From a virus, in the IMG/VR virus record IMGVR_UViG_3300044618_000932, positions 1 to 40,079 of that record: 40,079 nt of DNA. One strand, given 5' to 3'. The notes under the pieces are model-generated. The model searched no databases, was not told the DNA's origin, and was given only the letters and a program-made list of their open reading frames with translations. Shown here piece after piece: positions 20,732 to 28,969 of this stretch; the first letter of the stretch is position 1, and the number at the start of each line of letters is the position of its first letter. The position numbers and the translations under genes are program-made.

Positions 20732-22906
20732 TTATACCTTGATAATAAAGTTGAAAGCAAGGAACGGGTTGGTTACATCTAGTGGGTTGTTCGCAAATCC
20801 ACCGTTACCACTAGAGCCAGTAAAGTTTGCCAAGTCGGTAGAGTGACTGTGTGCCGCACTGCGCCCACCAGTGCCAAAGTTGTGTGTGTGACCAGATGAA
20901 ACGGTATTGCTGTTGTATTGAGCAGGATAACTACCATCGGCAGTGTACGCTAAGAACCCTCCACCAGCATATCCAAACAATCTAATACCAATAGCATGAA
21001 CATGGTTTTGATTTATGTCGCCAGTAGTTCCACTATGGCTATGGTCGGCAGATTCCGTACCACTAGAAGTAGCAGGATGGTCATGGTCAATAGCGTGAGT
21101 GTGTGTCGGCAAGTTAGCGGAGTTAATCGTCTTAGACTCACCACCACCAGCAGTACCCAAAGCACGGTTAGTTAAACCAGTACCAGTACCCGCACCAATA
21201 GGCATACGACTACGAGTATCAGGCAAATTAAACGTAGTAGAACCATTACCCGCACCAAAAGTGACACCGATAGCAGTGAACAAATCAGCGTATGTCGTTC
21301 GATCAACTGCCGTACCGTCACAAGCCAACCATCCAGTAGGAATAGTTGAACCTGCATACATTTGCACAGTTCCAGCAGGAGTTACTGTTCCTGTCGGACC
21401 TGTCGAACCAGTCGGGCCTGTCGCACCTGTCGGACCGGTAGGACCCTGTGGACCTGTAGGACCATCGTTACCTTGAATACCTTGAGCACCCTGAATACCC
21501 TGTGGACCCTGAGCACCAGTAGGACCAGTAGGACCCGTCGCCCCGTCAGTACCATTTGTTCCTGTTGCACCAGTAGGACCAGTAGGACCAGTTGCGCCGA
21601 CAGAACCAGTAGCACCCGTAGGACCCGTGTCTCCTGTTGCACCAGTAGGTCCTGTCACAGTAGAAGCCGCACCAGTAGGACCAGTAGCACCAGTAGGTCC
21701 TGTAGGTCCAATGTTTGCAATTACTAGCAATACGTCAAGACCATCAGCAAAACCTGTCGTGCCTGTACCACCTGAAGAAACAAAAGAAACAGGAATATCA
21801 ATCCAAGAGTTCACGTGATCCGTAACGGTTCCTGACACAACAAATCTTTGAACGTTTGCAGAGTTAGCAGAGTCTTGGATATAGATAGTGTCGTTCGGTT
21901 TTAAGATCGCCAAGAACAAGTCAATGTCAAAACCGTCTTGGTCAATGTGGTTTATTTGTAGCTGTGTCGCAGATGTTTGCGTTGCATTGTTGTACGCCAA
22001 CAAGCCAGTTCCAGGGTTACCTGATGTGGTGTTGGTATCAATCAGATACTCATAGAAACTTGAAGACTGTCCTTGTGGGCCTGTGGGTCCCGTAGGTCCG
22101 GTGGCTCCTGTAAGCCCTGTAGCCCCTGTAGGTCCTGTCGCCCCAACCTCAGCCATCAACGCCCATTCAAAAGGATTAGCACCAGGGGTTTTACCAATAT
22201 TCGGGAAGATAACACTAACCCAAGAAGAACCATTATAGGAAACAACGTCATTCAAATCGTAGTTTGTTGCAGCGTTCCATGGACCTTCCCAAACGAAACT
22301 TGCACCTGTCGGTCCTGTAGGTCCCGTAACAGTTGAATCTGCACCTGTCGGTCCTGTAGGTCCCGTAGGTCCTGTAGGTCCTGTTGGTCCATCGTTTCCT
22401 TGGACACCTTGGATACCTTGAGCACCTGTTGGTCCTTGTGCACCAGTAGGTCCAGTGGGTCCGATAGGTCCTGTAGGTCCAGTTTCTCCCTGTGGACCAG
22501 TAGGACCAGTAACACCCTGGATACCTTGCGGCCCAGTAGGTCCAGTAGGACCTTGTGCGCCAGTAGGTCCTGTGACACCTTGTGGTCCTGTGACACCTTG
22601 AATACCCTGTGCACCCGTAGGTCCTGTAGGGCCTTGTGCGCCAGTTGGACCCGTAACGCCTTGAATACCCTGCGCGCCTGTAGGGCCAGTTGATCCTGTA
22701 GGACCAGTAACACCTTGGATACCTTGAGCACCCTGCGGTCCTACCGCACCTTGCGGTCCAGCTTGTGAAGTTCCCACCACAACAACACGATTACCGACAG
22801 ACAAAGGAACATTAGAATCGGTAAGTGCAACAACATACTGATTGTCTTTACGGTAAACGGTAGTTGTCTCGTTTGAAATCGCAACTGTGACGCTGGTGGT
22901 CGCCAT
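20732..22906 (-). CDS. Collagen-like tail fibre with C-terminal phage tail collar domain (724 aa)
   Basis: Three blocks of G-x-y triplets, rich in GPT and GPQ (about residues 50-200, 255-280 and 400-515), should form a collagen triple helix. Between them are beta domains (residues ~203-250, starting with [19 protein letters not shown], and ~285-395). The C-terminus from ~517 is a phage tail collar domain: [20 protein letters not shown] and [14 protein letters not shown]. It then carries many H-x-H pairs ([24 protein letters not shown]), like metal-binding sites in T4 short tail fibre proteins. It is the main receptor-binding fibre candidate. A chaperone and a glycosyltransferase gene follow. 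Confidence 0.93.
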   Translation of the reverse strand: MATTSVTVAISNETTTVYRKDNQYVVALTDSNVPLSVGNRVVVVGTSQAGPQGAVGPQGAQGIQGVTGPTGSTGPTGAQGIQGVTGPTGAQGPTGPTGAQGIQGVTGPQGVTGPTGAQGPTGPTGPQGIQGVTGPTGPQGETGPTGPIGPTGPTGAQGPTGAQGIQGVQGNDGPTGPTGPTGPTGPTGADSTVTGPTGPTGASFVWEGPWNAATNYDLNDVVSYNGSSWVSVIFPNIGKTPGANPFEWALMAEVGATGPTGATGLTGATGPTGPTGPQGQSSSFYEYLIDTNTTSGNPGTGLLAYNNATQTSATQLQINHIDQDGFDIDLFLAILKPNDTIYIQDSANSANVQRFVVSGTVTDHVNSWIDIPVSFVSSGGTGTTGFADGLDVLLVIANIGPTGPTGATGPTGAASTVTGPTGATGDTGPTGATGSVGATGPTGPTGATGTNGTDGATGPTGPTGAQGPQGIQGAQGIQGNDGPTGPQGPTGPTGATGPTGSTGPTGTVTPAGTVQMYAGSTIPTGWLACDGTAVDRTTYADLFTAIGVTFGAGNGSTTFNLPDTRSRMPIGAGTGTGLTNRALGTAGGGESKTINSANLPTHTHAIDHDHPATSSGTESADHSHSGTTGDINQNHVHAIGIRLFGYAGGGFLAYTADGSYPAQYNSNTVSSGHTHNFGTGGRSAAHSHSTDLANFTGSSGNGGFANNPLDVTNPFLAFNFIIKV
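21362..22740. repeat. Collagen-coding triplet repeats
   Basis: Two main clusters (21362-21712 and 22300-22740) and a short one (22070-22142) of 9-base units based on GGNCCNACN on the coding strand. Third bases vary, so the DNA units are not identical, but recombination between blocks could still change fibre length. Confidence 0.85.
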
Positions 22907-22908
22907 TG

Positions 22909-23250
22909 TTATCTCGTTACGTCAGCGTCAACTGTGACTGTTCCACGAAGAACTGTTGAAATCACTCCTGAAGCGTTCTCTTGCAAATCCCAGTAGTAAT
23001 AACCAGGTTTTAGCTCTGCGGAATCTGTAGACGACAAAACACACGTTACCTGCCCATTAGATCCGTCTGTAACTGTGCAGGTAAAAGATGCGCTAACGAT
23101 AGCAATATCAGGGCTAGTTCGAAGCTGAGCCGTATAAGTACGGCCCGTTATATTGATAGGGGTTGTTTGATCATCCTGTGTCAAAGAAACGACAATGGTT
23201 TCGGTGTCTCCGCGGGTGATATTTAAGTCAAGAGTTGCAGGTACAGCCAT
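22909..23250 (-). CDS. BppU-N-like baseplate/fibre-anchoring protein (113 aa)
   Basis: [51 protein letters not shown] and [16 protein letters not shown] match the pattern of the BppU N-terminal domain, a small beta sandwich that anchors receptor-binding proteins to the virion (known from lactococcal phages). It is encoded directly before the collagen-like fibre and may connect it to the tail. The whole protein is this single domain, shorter than classical BppU. Confidence 0.75.
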   Translation of the reverse strand: MAVPATLDLNITRGDTETIVVSLTQDDQTTPINITGRTYTAQLRTSPDIAIVSASFTCTVTDGSNGQVTCVLSSTDSAELKPGYYYWDLQENASGVISTVLRGTVTVDADVTR

Positions 23251-23253
23251 AGG

Positions 23254-23526
23254 TCACCACTTTACCTTATTTGCCCAGTACGCCGCCGACATTTTACCCT
23301 TAGCAATATTTTTTGCATGGCGCGCCTTGAAAGATTCGCGGCGTTTCCGATAGGCCTCAGATTCTCCTGATTTCTTAGGCGAACCAGAAACGCCCTGCTG
23401 TCCAAACCTAATAAGTTTTACTTGGTCACCTTCTTTGGCAAGAACAGCGTGTGACTTAGATGCGTTCGGGGTGCGCTTAGGTTTGTTGTAGCCAGCAAAC
23501 TTTTCGCCTCGATATTCAATAGCCAT
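23254..23526 (-). CDS. Small basic phage protein (90 aa)
   Basis: Strongly basic. The core VKLIRFGQQGVSGSPKKSGESEAYRKRRESFKARHAKNIAKGKMSAAYWANKVKW has the RR-SF-ARH ... YW--K-W pattern of a family of small proteins widespread in marine and actinobacterial phages (I recall it as DUF6321-like). No function is established that I know; the basic charge suggests nucleic-acid contact in the virion. The start overlaps the preceding stop by one base. Confidence 0.78.
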   Translation of the reverse strand: MAIEYRGEKFAGYNKPKRTPNASKSHAVLAKEGDQVKLIRFGQQGVSGSPKKSGESEAYRKRRESFKARHAKNIAKGKMSAAYWANKVKW

Positions 23527-24608
23527 TAGATCTCCAAAACTTTTGCATCAGATAACACCTGAAGAACACCTTCAGGTACTTGGTACTCTACCCCAGGCAA
23601 AAAGTCATAGTGGGCGCGTCCGATATCGCAAGACATCTTTTTCTTTACCTTAATAGGGACAGTCACAACAACAGGTTCCCAAATTGGGTCTGCTAATAAT
23701 GTCCCAACTGGCACAGCTTCAAGCAAAGCTTTGGTGGCTTTACGCCATGACCAAGCCGATGCTGATTTGGCATTGACAGAAGCTTCGCTTTTGTGGTTGC
23801 TCCAGTTCCGATAATGGTCCAACATCAGCTCACACAACTCATCAAGGTTAGGTTCATCCCAGTTGCCAATAGTCATAGCAGGACTACGGGTAGTGGATAC
23901 AACCCCGGTAGCAAGATAAGAAAACTGTTCTTGGCCTGTCGTGTCTGAAATAATTGTTGGCATACCCAAAGAAATAGATTGCAACGGCATCAACCCAAAA
24001 CCCTCACCACGGGACGCAGCTATAAAAACATGGCCTTGCCTAAACCATTCACGCTGGGTTTCTTCATCCATCCATTTACGGTGCATCACAATACGAGGAT
24101 GCTTCACATCGGGGGTGTCATTGGCATGAGGCGCAGCTTTAATATGTAGTTCCGCATCGGGCAGGTTTAGACGTTGAAAAGCTTTAACAACAACATCTAA
24201 ACCTTTACGGAACCATAATGAACCGCCGGCAAGAAACTTAAACGGCCCATCAGGTTCTGTGTAACCAGACCAAAACTTATTATCTACACCTAGCGGAACC
24301 ATACGTACATCAGAATGATGTTGACTAAACAGTTCAAGGTTGTGTTGGCACGGCACAATAATTTGGTCGTATCTTGGAAGCCACCGTAAAAAATTGTTAG
24401 GTAACTGATCCGTTTCCCACATCGTAAAAGAAGCTCGATGTTGACCAGATGTAAAACCCCTTGGACCATCAGGGGTGTTCATGTAAACCAAAACAGAAGC
24501 ATCATTATCTAGCGTTACTGTTTTCGGTAGGGCAGATTTAAAGCCGGCAAGCATTGAGCCATAACCAAACTTTGGGTCTTCAACCCCTTGCCAAGATTGA
24601 AAGTTCAC
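23526..24608 (-). CDS. Glycosyltransferase, GT4-type (360 aa)
   Basis: GT-B fold: the donor-binding half has PLGVDNKFW, FKFLAGGSLWFRKGLDVVVKAF, and the diagnostic FIAASRGEGFGLMPLQSISLGMPTI, with the E-x7-E-like signature of family 4. The N-terminal acceptor half includes FTMWETDQLPNNFLRWLPRYDQI. A short C-terminal extension (VKKKMSCDIGRAHYDFLPG) has beta character. Translation starts at GTG 24608, overlapping the upstream TGA (GTGA). It lies with structural genes upstream of the fibre and is likely to work with the GT2 enzyme on a virion protein. Confidence 0.88.
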   Translation of the reverse strand: MNFQSWQGVEDPKFGYGSMLAGFKSALPKTVTLDNDASVLVYMNTPDGPRGFTSGQHRASFTMWETDQLPNNFLRWLPRYDQIIVPCQHNLELFSQHHSDVRMVPLGVDNKFWSGYTEPDGPFKFLAGGSLWFRKGLDVVVKAFQRLNLPDAELHIKAAPHANDTPDVKHPRIVMHRKWMDEETQREWFRQGHVFIAASRGEGFGLMPLQSISLGMPTIISDTTGQEQFSYLATGVVSTTRSPAMTIGNWDEPNLDELCELMLDHYRNWSNHKSEASVNAKSASAWSWRKATKALLEAVPVGTLLADPIWEPVVVTVPIKVKKKMSCDIGRAHYDFLPGVEYQVPEGVLQVLSDAKVLEI

Positions 24609-24904
24609 TCAGCTACGCCACGCTTTATAAGGTTCTCAACATTCGGACGAGACTCTACTTCAGCAGCTGTAGTAGCCCTAGCTTCCAAAGCCGCTGCACC
24701 ATCAATCCCTTTAGGTTGTAAACCATTCCTACGAAGACGTTTATACGCGGGCATATCTTTATCCCAATTCTTAGCTCGCTCATTAATCTTCGCTACTTCT
24801 TGACCTTTGGTCGTTGAAGGATTAGCTCCGAAACTGATGCCAGCAACTCGACATCCGAAACATCCCTCAACATCCAAATTTGGATGTGTTTCCATGTGCT
24901 TCAT
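24605..24904 (-). CDS. Conserved-type small phage protein (99 aa)
   Basis: N-terminal CFGCRVAGISFG (one C-x2-C) with preceding His residues (KHMETHPNL) could form a zinc site. The rest, ERAKNWDKDMPAYKRLRRNGLQPKGIDGAAALEARATTAAEVES, matches a pattern I have seen in many phage small proteins next to structural genes. Function unknown; perhaps a head or tail accessory. Its ATG at 24904 overlaps the upstream TGA (ATGA), and its stop overlaps the GT start. Confidence 0.75.
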   Translation of the reverse strand: MKHMETHPNLDVEGCFGCRVAGISFGANPSTTKGQEVAKINERAKNWDKDMPAYKRLRRNGLQPKGIDGAAALEARATTAAEVESRPNVENLIKRGVAE

Positions 24905-25158
24905 GACGTGATGTAATCCTCATATCCAGCATTAATTAATTCTGTTTCTTCTGCCGATGTCAATTCGTAAATATGGCCACCGTAGTAAACCTTCTCAACA
25001 AGATCCATACTGTAAGGCTGGTTTTCGCTGTATGTTCCGTCAGTAAGTTTCCAAAGGTTTCTTCCACGTGGTCCTGGCTTTAAATAAGACAAAATCCCGT
25101 CGCGCCAATCTGTTGACCAACTAACAAAATCATCCGTTGGCGGGGAAAAAGTTGCCAT
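24901..25158 (-). CDS. Hypothetical small protein (85 aa)
   Basis: Aromatic-rich, with WSTDWRDGILSYLKPGPRGRNLWKLTDGTYSEN and VEKVYYGGHIYELTSAEETELINAGYEDYI. It appears to be a small beta protein with a C-terminal helix. Proteins with a similar YYGGH-YELT ending are common in cyanophage and actinophage structural regions, without known function. It is coupled to both neighbours (TAATG and ATGA). Confidence 0.72.
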   Translation of the reverse strand: MATFSPPTDDFVSWSTDWRDGILSYLKPGPRGRNLWKLTDGTYSENQPYSMDLVEKVYYGGHIYELTSAEETELINAGYEDYITS

Positions 25159-25535
25159 TACTTCTTCTTGTTTTTAGCTCGCTGCGCTGCTCGCGCTCTA
25201 CCAAGGTCACCAGCTTGGCTATTCTTAGACGCACGATTACCGGGACCATATGTACGATCCCATTGCTCACCAGCAATCTTCATCGCAACTTTCCCAACTT
25301 TAGGACTAGTACCAAGTGAGCTTTCAGAAACAACACCATCAAATTCCTGCATATATTCCTTGCGGGAAATAGGGCCAGGCATTCCAGGATCAGAAGACCG
25401 ACGGCTACCGCTTGGAATAACGCTCTTGTCTGTCAATTTGTATTTGCGATAAATCTCTTTACGAATTTGATCTTCAGACATTGAAGGCTTTGCAGGCTTT
25501 GCCATTTTCTTTGCAGGAGCTTTTTTAGCGACCAT
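25158..25535 (-). CDS. Basic protein with AKKAPAKK N-terminus (125 aa)
   Basis: The N-terminus MVAKKAPAKKMAKPAKPS is Lys/Ala/Pro-rich like histone H1 tails and nearly repeats the opening of the unrelated protein at 38791-39102. The middle has a helix (EDQIRKEIYRKYKL) and a Gly/Pro/Ser segment; the end is again basic (RARAAQRAKNKKK). Likely a DNA- or capsid-binding structural protein. The start at 25535 has GAAAGAGGAACGTA upstream, right after the capsid terminator, so its transcript must pass or restart there. Confidence 0.7.
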   Translation of the reverse strand: MVAKKAPAKKMAKPAKPSMSEDQIRKEIYRKYKLTDKSVIPSGSRRSSDPGMPGPISRKEYMQEFDGVVSESSLGTSPKVGKVAMKIAGEQWDRTYGPGNRASKNSQAGDLGRARAAQRAKNKKK

Positions 25536-25575
25536 TACGTTCCTCTTTCAATAAATGGAATAACCCGAATATAGC

Positions 25576-25602
25576 AAAAACCCCCACCCGAAGGTGAGGG
25601 TT
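25576..25602 (-). terminator. Rho-independent terminator after the capsid gene
   Basis: Minus strand: AACCCTCACC, loop TTCG, GGTGGGGGTT, then TTT. The stem has one mismatch, the loop is the very stable C(UUCG)G tetraloop, and five consecutive T are read through the 3' arm and tail. It lies about 50 bases after the major capsid stop (25651), so it would keep capsid and scaffold transcripts short and abundant. Confidence 0.88.
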
Positions 25603-25650
25603 ATTGCCTGCTGTGTCTCGCCTTTCGGCAGTCACATCATATGGGTTTAA

Positions 25651-26616
25651 TTAGGCGTTTACACCAATGCTTGAAGCAGATTCGATGCGGCGCAATGCTT
25701 CCTGACGGAACACACCGTAACCAACGAAATGCTTCCAACCAACAGGCTGGAAACGCTTCAACACGTCAACCACTTCACCGTAGACCATCGTTGGCTGATC
25801 GCCGTAGCCAGCTGCGTTAGCAACAGCCTTAGCGAGAGCCTGACGACCCATGATGAGTGTTCCGTATACGTCAATTGTGCCGGCCGAACCGCTGTTGTCG
25901 GATGCGTTAGCGAACAGAGGCGCACGAGCGGACTCCATAAAGCGAACGCCTTCAAACATACCAATTTCACCGTTGTAAATGCCCTCAGGATTTACGTAGT
26001 TAGCAGGGGTACGCCATGCGGCTGCATCGGTTGCTGAACGGAAGTCGTACGACACGTCAGGGTGGATGAAGCCGACGTATGAACCGCCGATTGTTGGGAC
26101 GTTTGCACCGCGCAACTGAGCAACAACTCGACGAACATCGTTCGCTGAAAGTGTGTCGTCAGAGTTAACTGTGGTACGGCTGGATGGGTCAGTTGCACCA
26201 CCGGTTGCGTACACGACGTTTGTTCCTGCTTGGAGTACGTCACGGCAAACGGTGTCAATGCTGATACCAGCGTTGTAACCAACAGCGTTAGCTGCTACTG
26301 GGTCAACGTTGATGAACGATGTTGCACGAAGCTTGGCTGTCGTAACAACTGCATTGCCGTATTCACGCATGGTTACCGAAACTTGGCTGTCGCTCAAAGC
26401 AACAGGAGTTACGTCAACAGTCTCGGAAAGTTCTGAAGAAGCAACTGCCAAGTCTTGGAAGATGGTGAATGTGTGGGTTGCACCTGGGCTGGTGGCATTG
26501 GTTGCCTCAACTTCAGCAAAACGATCGAAGTAAAGCTCTGGACGCAAAGCGAAATATGCGAGCTTCTCAAACGCTGTCTGGTTGAGATCAAGGGATGAAA
26601 CCTGTGTATAGGCCAT
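25651..26616 (-). CDS. Major capsid protein, N4-gp56-like (321 aa)
   Basis: The sequence pattern fits the N4 gp56 family of HK97-fold capsid proteins: QTAFEKLAYFALRPELYFDRFAE near the start, HTFTIFQDLAVASSELSETVDVTPVALSDSQVSVTMREYGNAV (the E-loop/strand region), SIDTVCRDVLQAG, ANDVRRVVAQLRGANVPTIGGSYVGFIHPDVSYD and a late LKRFQPVGWKHFVGYGVFRQEALRRIE. It follows a scaffold gene and is followed by a strong terminator. The start at 26616 has TTTAGGAGAACCCCAA upstream. Confidence 0.9.
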   Translation of the reverse strand: MAYTQVSSLDLNQTAFEKLAYFALRPELYFDRFAEVEATNATSPGATHTFTIFQDLAVASSELSETVDVTPVALSDSQVSVTMREYGNAVVTTAKLRATSFINVDPVAANAVGYNAGISIDTVCRDVLQAGTNVVYATGGATDPSSRTTVNSDDTLSANDVRRVVAQLRGANVPTIGGSYVGFIHPDVSYDFRSATDAAAWRTPANYVNPEGIYNGEIGMFEGVRFMESARAPLFANASDNSGSAGTIDVYGTLIMGRQALAKAVANAAGYGDQPTMVYGEVVDVLKRFQPVGWKHFVGYGVFRQEALRRIESASSIGVNA

Positions 26617-26643
26617 TTGGGGTTCTCCTAAATTAGAGGGGGT

Positions 26644-27090
26644 TTACTGATTTTGTGCCTCAGCCAAAATCGCAAGAACCTCTGCCTCAGAATCAGCGTT
26701 TGCTATACGAGTCTGGATATCAGGAACCTGAAATGAAGACCCTGCACCTGCAGCAACCTGATTAGTGCGGGACCAAGCTTGTTGCTCGGACTGCAAATTT
26801 TCAGTCTGCTCTGATGGTGCTGACAACAACCGTGCTTCAACTGCGGCTTGCTTAATCGCATCGCTCGTCAATTCGCCGTCATACGCCTTTACGAAGTACT
26901 TAGCTGCTGTGTCGGCAGGATCAATACCTGCTTTAACAAAAGCTAGTTCGCGCTTCGCCTGTTCGGCCTCTGCTGCTTGCTGACGATACAACTTGATTTC
27001 TGATTCAAGTTCCTTGATTCGGGAACGCAACGGATTGCGTGTTTCCTGAACCTCATCGCTTGATTCATCGAAGTCATTGAAATCGGACAT
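26644..27090 (-). CDS. Capsid scaffold protein (148 aa)
   Basis: I start at ATG 27090 (MSDFNDFDESSDEV) because CAAGGAGAGTGCCAT precedes it; the longer frame reaches into non-coding sequence. An acidic start is followed by a coiled coil (LRSRIKELESEIKLYRQQAAEAEQAKREL) and a helical, Gln/Ala-rich C-terminal region. This composition, and the place directly before the capsid gene, identify a scaffold (or head-assembly) protein. No protease domain is present. Confidence 0.85.
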   Translation of the reverse strand: MSDFNDFDESSDEVQETRNPLRSRIKELESEIKLYRQQAAEAEQAKRELAFVKAGIDPADTAAKYFVKAYDGELTSDAIKQAAVEARLLSAPSEQTENLQSEQQAWSRTNQVAAGAGSSFQVPDIQTRIANADSEAEVLAILAEAQNQ

Positions 27091-27221
27091 ATGGCACTCT
27101 CCTTGTTTGAAGCCCACACCCCACCGGAGGAGCGAGGTGGCTGCTTGATTGTTGTCTCCCCATATGTACACGTCTAACTCGGGGGGCGGTTAGCCGGTTC
27201 CTCCCATCGGGATCGCTAGTA

Positions 27222-27250
27222 ATAGTACACACCAATGCTTGCTAATGCAA
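27222..27250 (-). promoter_or_regulatory. Candidate promoter for scaffold and capsid
   Basis: Minus strand: TTGCAT (27250-27245), 17-base spacer, TACTAT (27227-27222), in the 170-base gap between 27091 and 27260. The gap also holds an inverted repeat TGCTTG-CTAATG-CAAGCA overlapping the -35 (27236-27253) and a C6 stretch. A promoter here and the terminator at 25576-25602 would give a separate scaffold-capsid transcript. Confidence 0.45.
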
Positions 27251-27260
27251 GCACCATCTA

Positions 27261-28091
27261 CTAAGCCTCACCAAGTCCTGACACACCAGTTTGCGAGGTA
27301 GCGAATGAACCGCCACCAGCAAAACCTGCTTGACGCTGCCGCCTACGAGTTTCAACACGTTGTCTAGCAGCTTGATTAGTACCTGTCGCAGCACCAATAG
27401 CTTCTTGCTGGCTAATCGCTTCCTCTCCTTGAAGAGGGTTATACAGCTGTTGTTGTCTACCAACTTCACCAAACGCGGTCTGCGCTTCGGCTTGGGTAAC
27501 GTCTTCTCTCGCTAAAGCTTCGGCATCAGCTGCTGACAACTGAATACCAGCCTGACGCTTACCCTCAGCAGAAATTTGTGCAGCACGTGCCTGACGAACA
27601 AGAATAGGTGTCGCCTTCTCCGGATCAAGAAAATAAGCAGCAAGTTCACCATCACCAACACCATAAAGCTCTTTCATCTGTGCAATTACTTGTGGGTTTG
27701 AATCCGCTACTGCCCTATATCCATCATTTACACGAGACTGAACTTCAGCTACAGATGTGTTGTTTGCAATGAAATTGGCAAAGTCCGTCGGATCGTCATA
27801 AAACCCAGGAGGTAAACCCGACCCCCTCATCGCCGCTTCATAGCCACGCTCAAGACCAATGTATTGAGTTACAGATAATTCAGGAAGACCTGCTTTAACT
27901 CTTGCTGCATTACCAGAAAAACGCTTTTTAAATTCTTCCGTATCTCGAAGAGCGTTTCCAATAGTGTCAATATCTGGATCGCCAGACAATGTTTCATCCG
28001 TATAAAGACCCCAAACTCTGTCAGCCAAATTACCTAAACCATAACGCTCAAGCTCTGCCCGGATAATTTGCTTTGCATCTTGTTCTGCCAT
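27261..28091 (-). CDS. Putative internal/structural virion protein (276 aa)
   Basis: Helical and Gln/Ala-rich. The N-terminal part (QIIRAELERYGLGNLADRVWGLYTDE, TEEFKKRFSGNAARVKAGLPELSVTQYIGLERGYEAAMR) and later repeats of about 60 residues resemble those of the next two proteins. The C-terminus is Gly/Gln/Arg-rich and disordered. Together with the 292-aa, 264-aa and 1,619-aa proteins it forms a block between portal and scaffold where short-tailed phages encode ejected internal proteins. Function is inferred by position only. Confidence 0.68.
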   Translation of the reverse strand: MAEQDAKQIIRAELERYGLGNLADRVWGLYTDETLSGDPDIDTIGNALRDTEEFKKRFSGNAARVKAGLPELSVTQYIGLERGYEAAMRGSGLPPGFYDDPTDFANFIANNTSVAEVQSRVNDGYRAVADSNPQVIAQMKELYGVGDGELAAYFLDPEKATPILVRQARAAQISAEGKRQAGIQLSAADAEALAREDVTQAEAQTAFGEVGRQQQLYNPLQGEEAISQQEAIGAATGTNQAARQRVETRRRQRQAGFAGGGSFATSQTGVSGLGEA

Positions 28092-28969
28092 TACATCACC
28101 TTTCCAAACGACCTAGAAATACTGGCCGCTAATTTACGAGCATCCTGAACAGCTGTCTTTGTTTTTGAATAACCATACTTGTCATCAGTCTTCAATTTCA
28201 CTTGCCATTCTCCGAGCGACAACTGACGGTAATTACCTTTTTCATCGCGGCTTGCAATTGACTCTAAAAACTCAGGTTTAGAAAAATCAATTTCCGTAGC
28301 AGGGCGTTCAAGAACTCTAGAAGCAAGATACTTGTAATCATTTGTAATATCATCAAACGTTAAATCAGCATCAAGCTGAGAAGACAAATGAGGATATAGA
28401 CCTTTTAACTTCTCTTTGTACATACGCTGGATATCGGCAGGTTGACGGCCTTCTTGCAAATAAGAAGCAACAGTAGTGTCATCCAAAGAAGCACCATATG
28501 CCTTAGCAACTTTTTTAATGTTTGAAGCATTTTCCGAAAACAAAGCTTCTTTAGCAGCTTCGCTTTCAACTCCTTTTTGGAAAATAAGACTGTAAGCCAT
28601 CTTTTTCAGATTTTCACCAGTAATTCCACGGCGAGCCATATCTCGAACAAAAGTACCAACATCTGAATCGCTCAAACCAGAAAAATCAGAAACAGACTGA
28701 AGTTCAGTACGTGTATTTTCAATTAAAGTTTCTTGATCAGCAGCAGTAGCTGCGTCAAAACGTTTAGCTGCACCAACAGTTGTTTTCCAATAATTTGTAT
28801 TGCTTATAGCTCCGGCAAGACGGTCAGCTGTCCACTCGTTTTTGATCGCTTTGCGAAATACCGCAATCATGTCTTGACCGAAAATGTCAGGACTTTCTAG
28901 AAGATACGAATATTGAGGAAAATTTTCTCTAACAGTTTGTTCTAAAGATTTTTTTTTCGTAGTAGCCAT
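28091..28969 (-). CDS. Putative internal/structural virion protein (292 aa)
   Basis: Mostly helical: VRENFPQYSYLLESPDIFGQDMIAVFRKAIKNEWTADRLAGAISNTNYW is an opening recurrent in actinophage structural proteins (a LL-E-P-I ... W--L-AI--T-YW pattern). The remainder has regular charged helices and a basic end (ARKLAASISRSFGKVM). Start and stop overlap both neighbours, so it is expressed with them. It is similar in style to the 276-aa protein, perhaps by old duplication. No catalytic motif seen. Confidence 0.7.
   Translation of the reverse strand: MATTKKKSLEQTVRENFPQYSYLLESPDIFGQDMIAVFRKAIKNEWTADRLAGAISNTNYWKTTVGAAKRFDAATAADQETLIENTRTELQSVSDFSGLSDSDVGTFVRDMARRGITGENLKKMAYSLIFQKGVESEAAKEALFSENASNIKKVAKAYGASLDDTTVASYLQEGRQPADIQRMYKEKLKGLYPHLSSQLDADLTFDDITNDYKYLASRVLERPATEIDFSKPEFLESIASRDEKGNYRQLSLGEWQVKLKTDDKYGYSKTKTAVQDARKLAASISRSFGKVM

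Noticed and set aside
21362-21727. Long Cys/Arg/Thr-rich frames opposite the collagen-coding region
   Set aside because: Mirror frames of a repetitive GC-biased coding sequence; no ribosome site.
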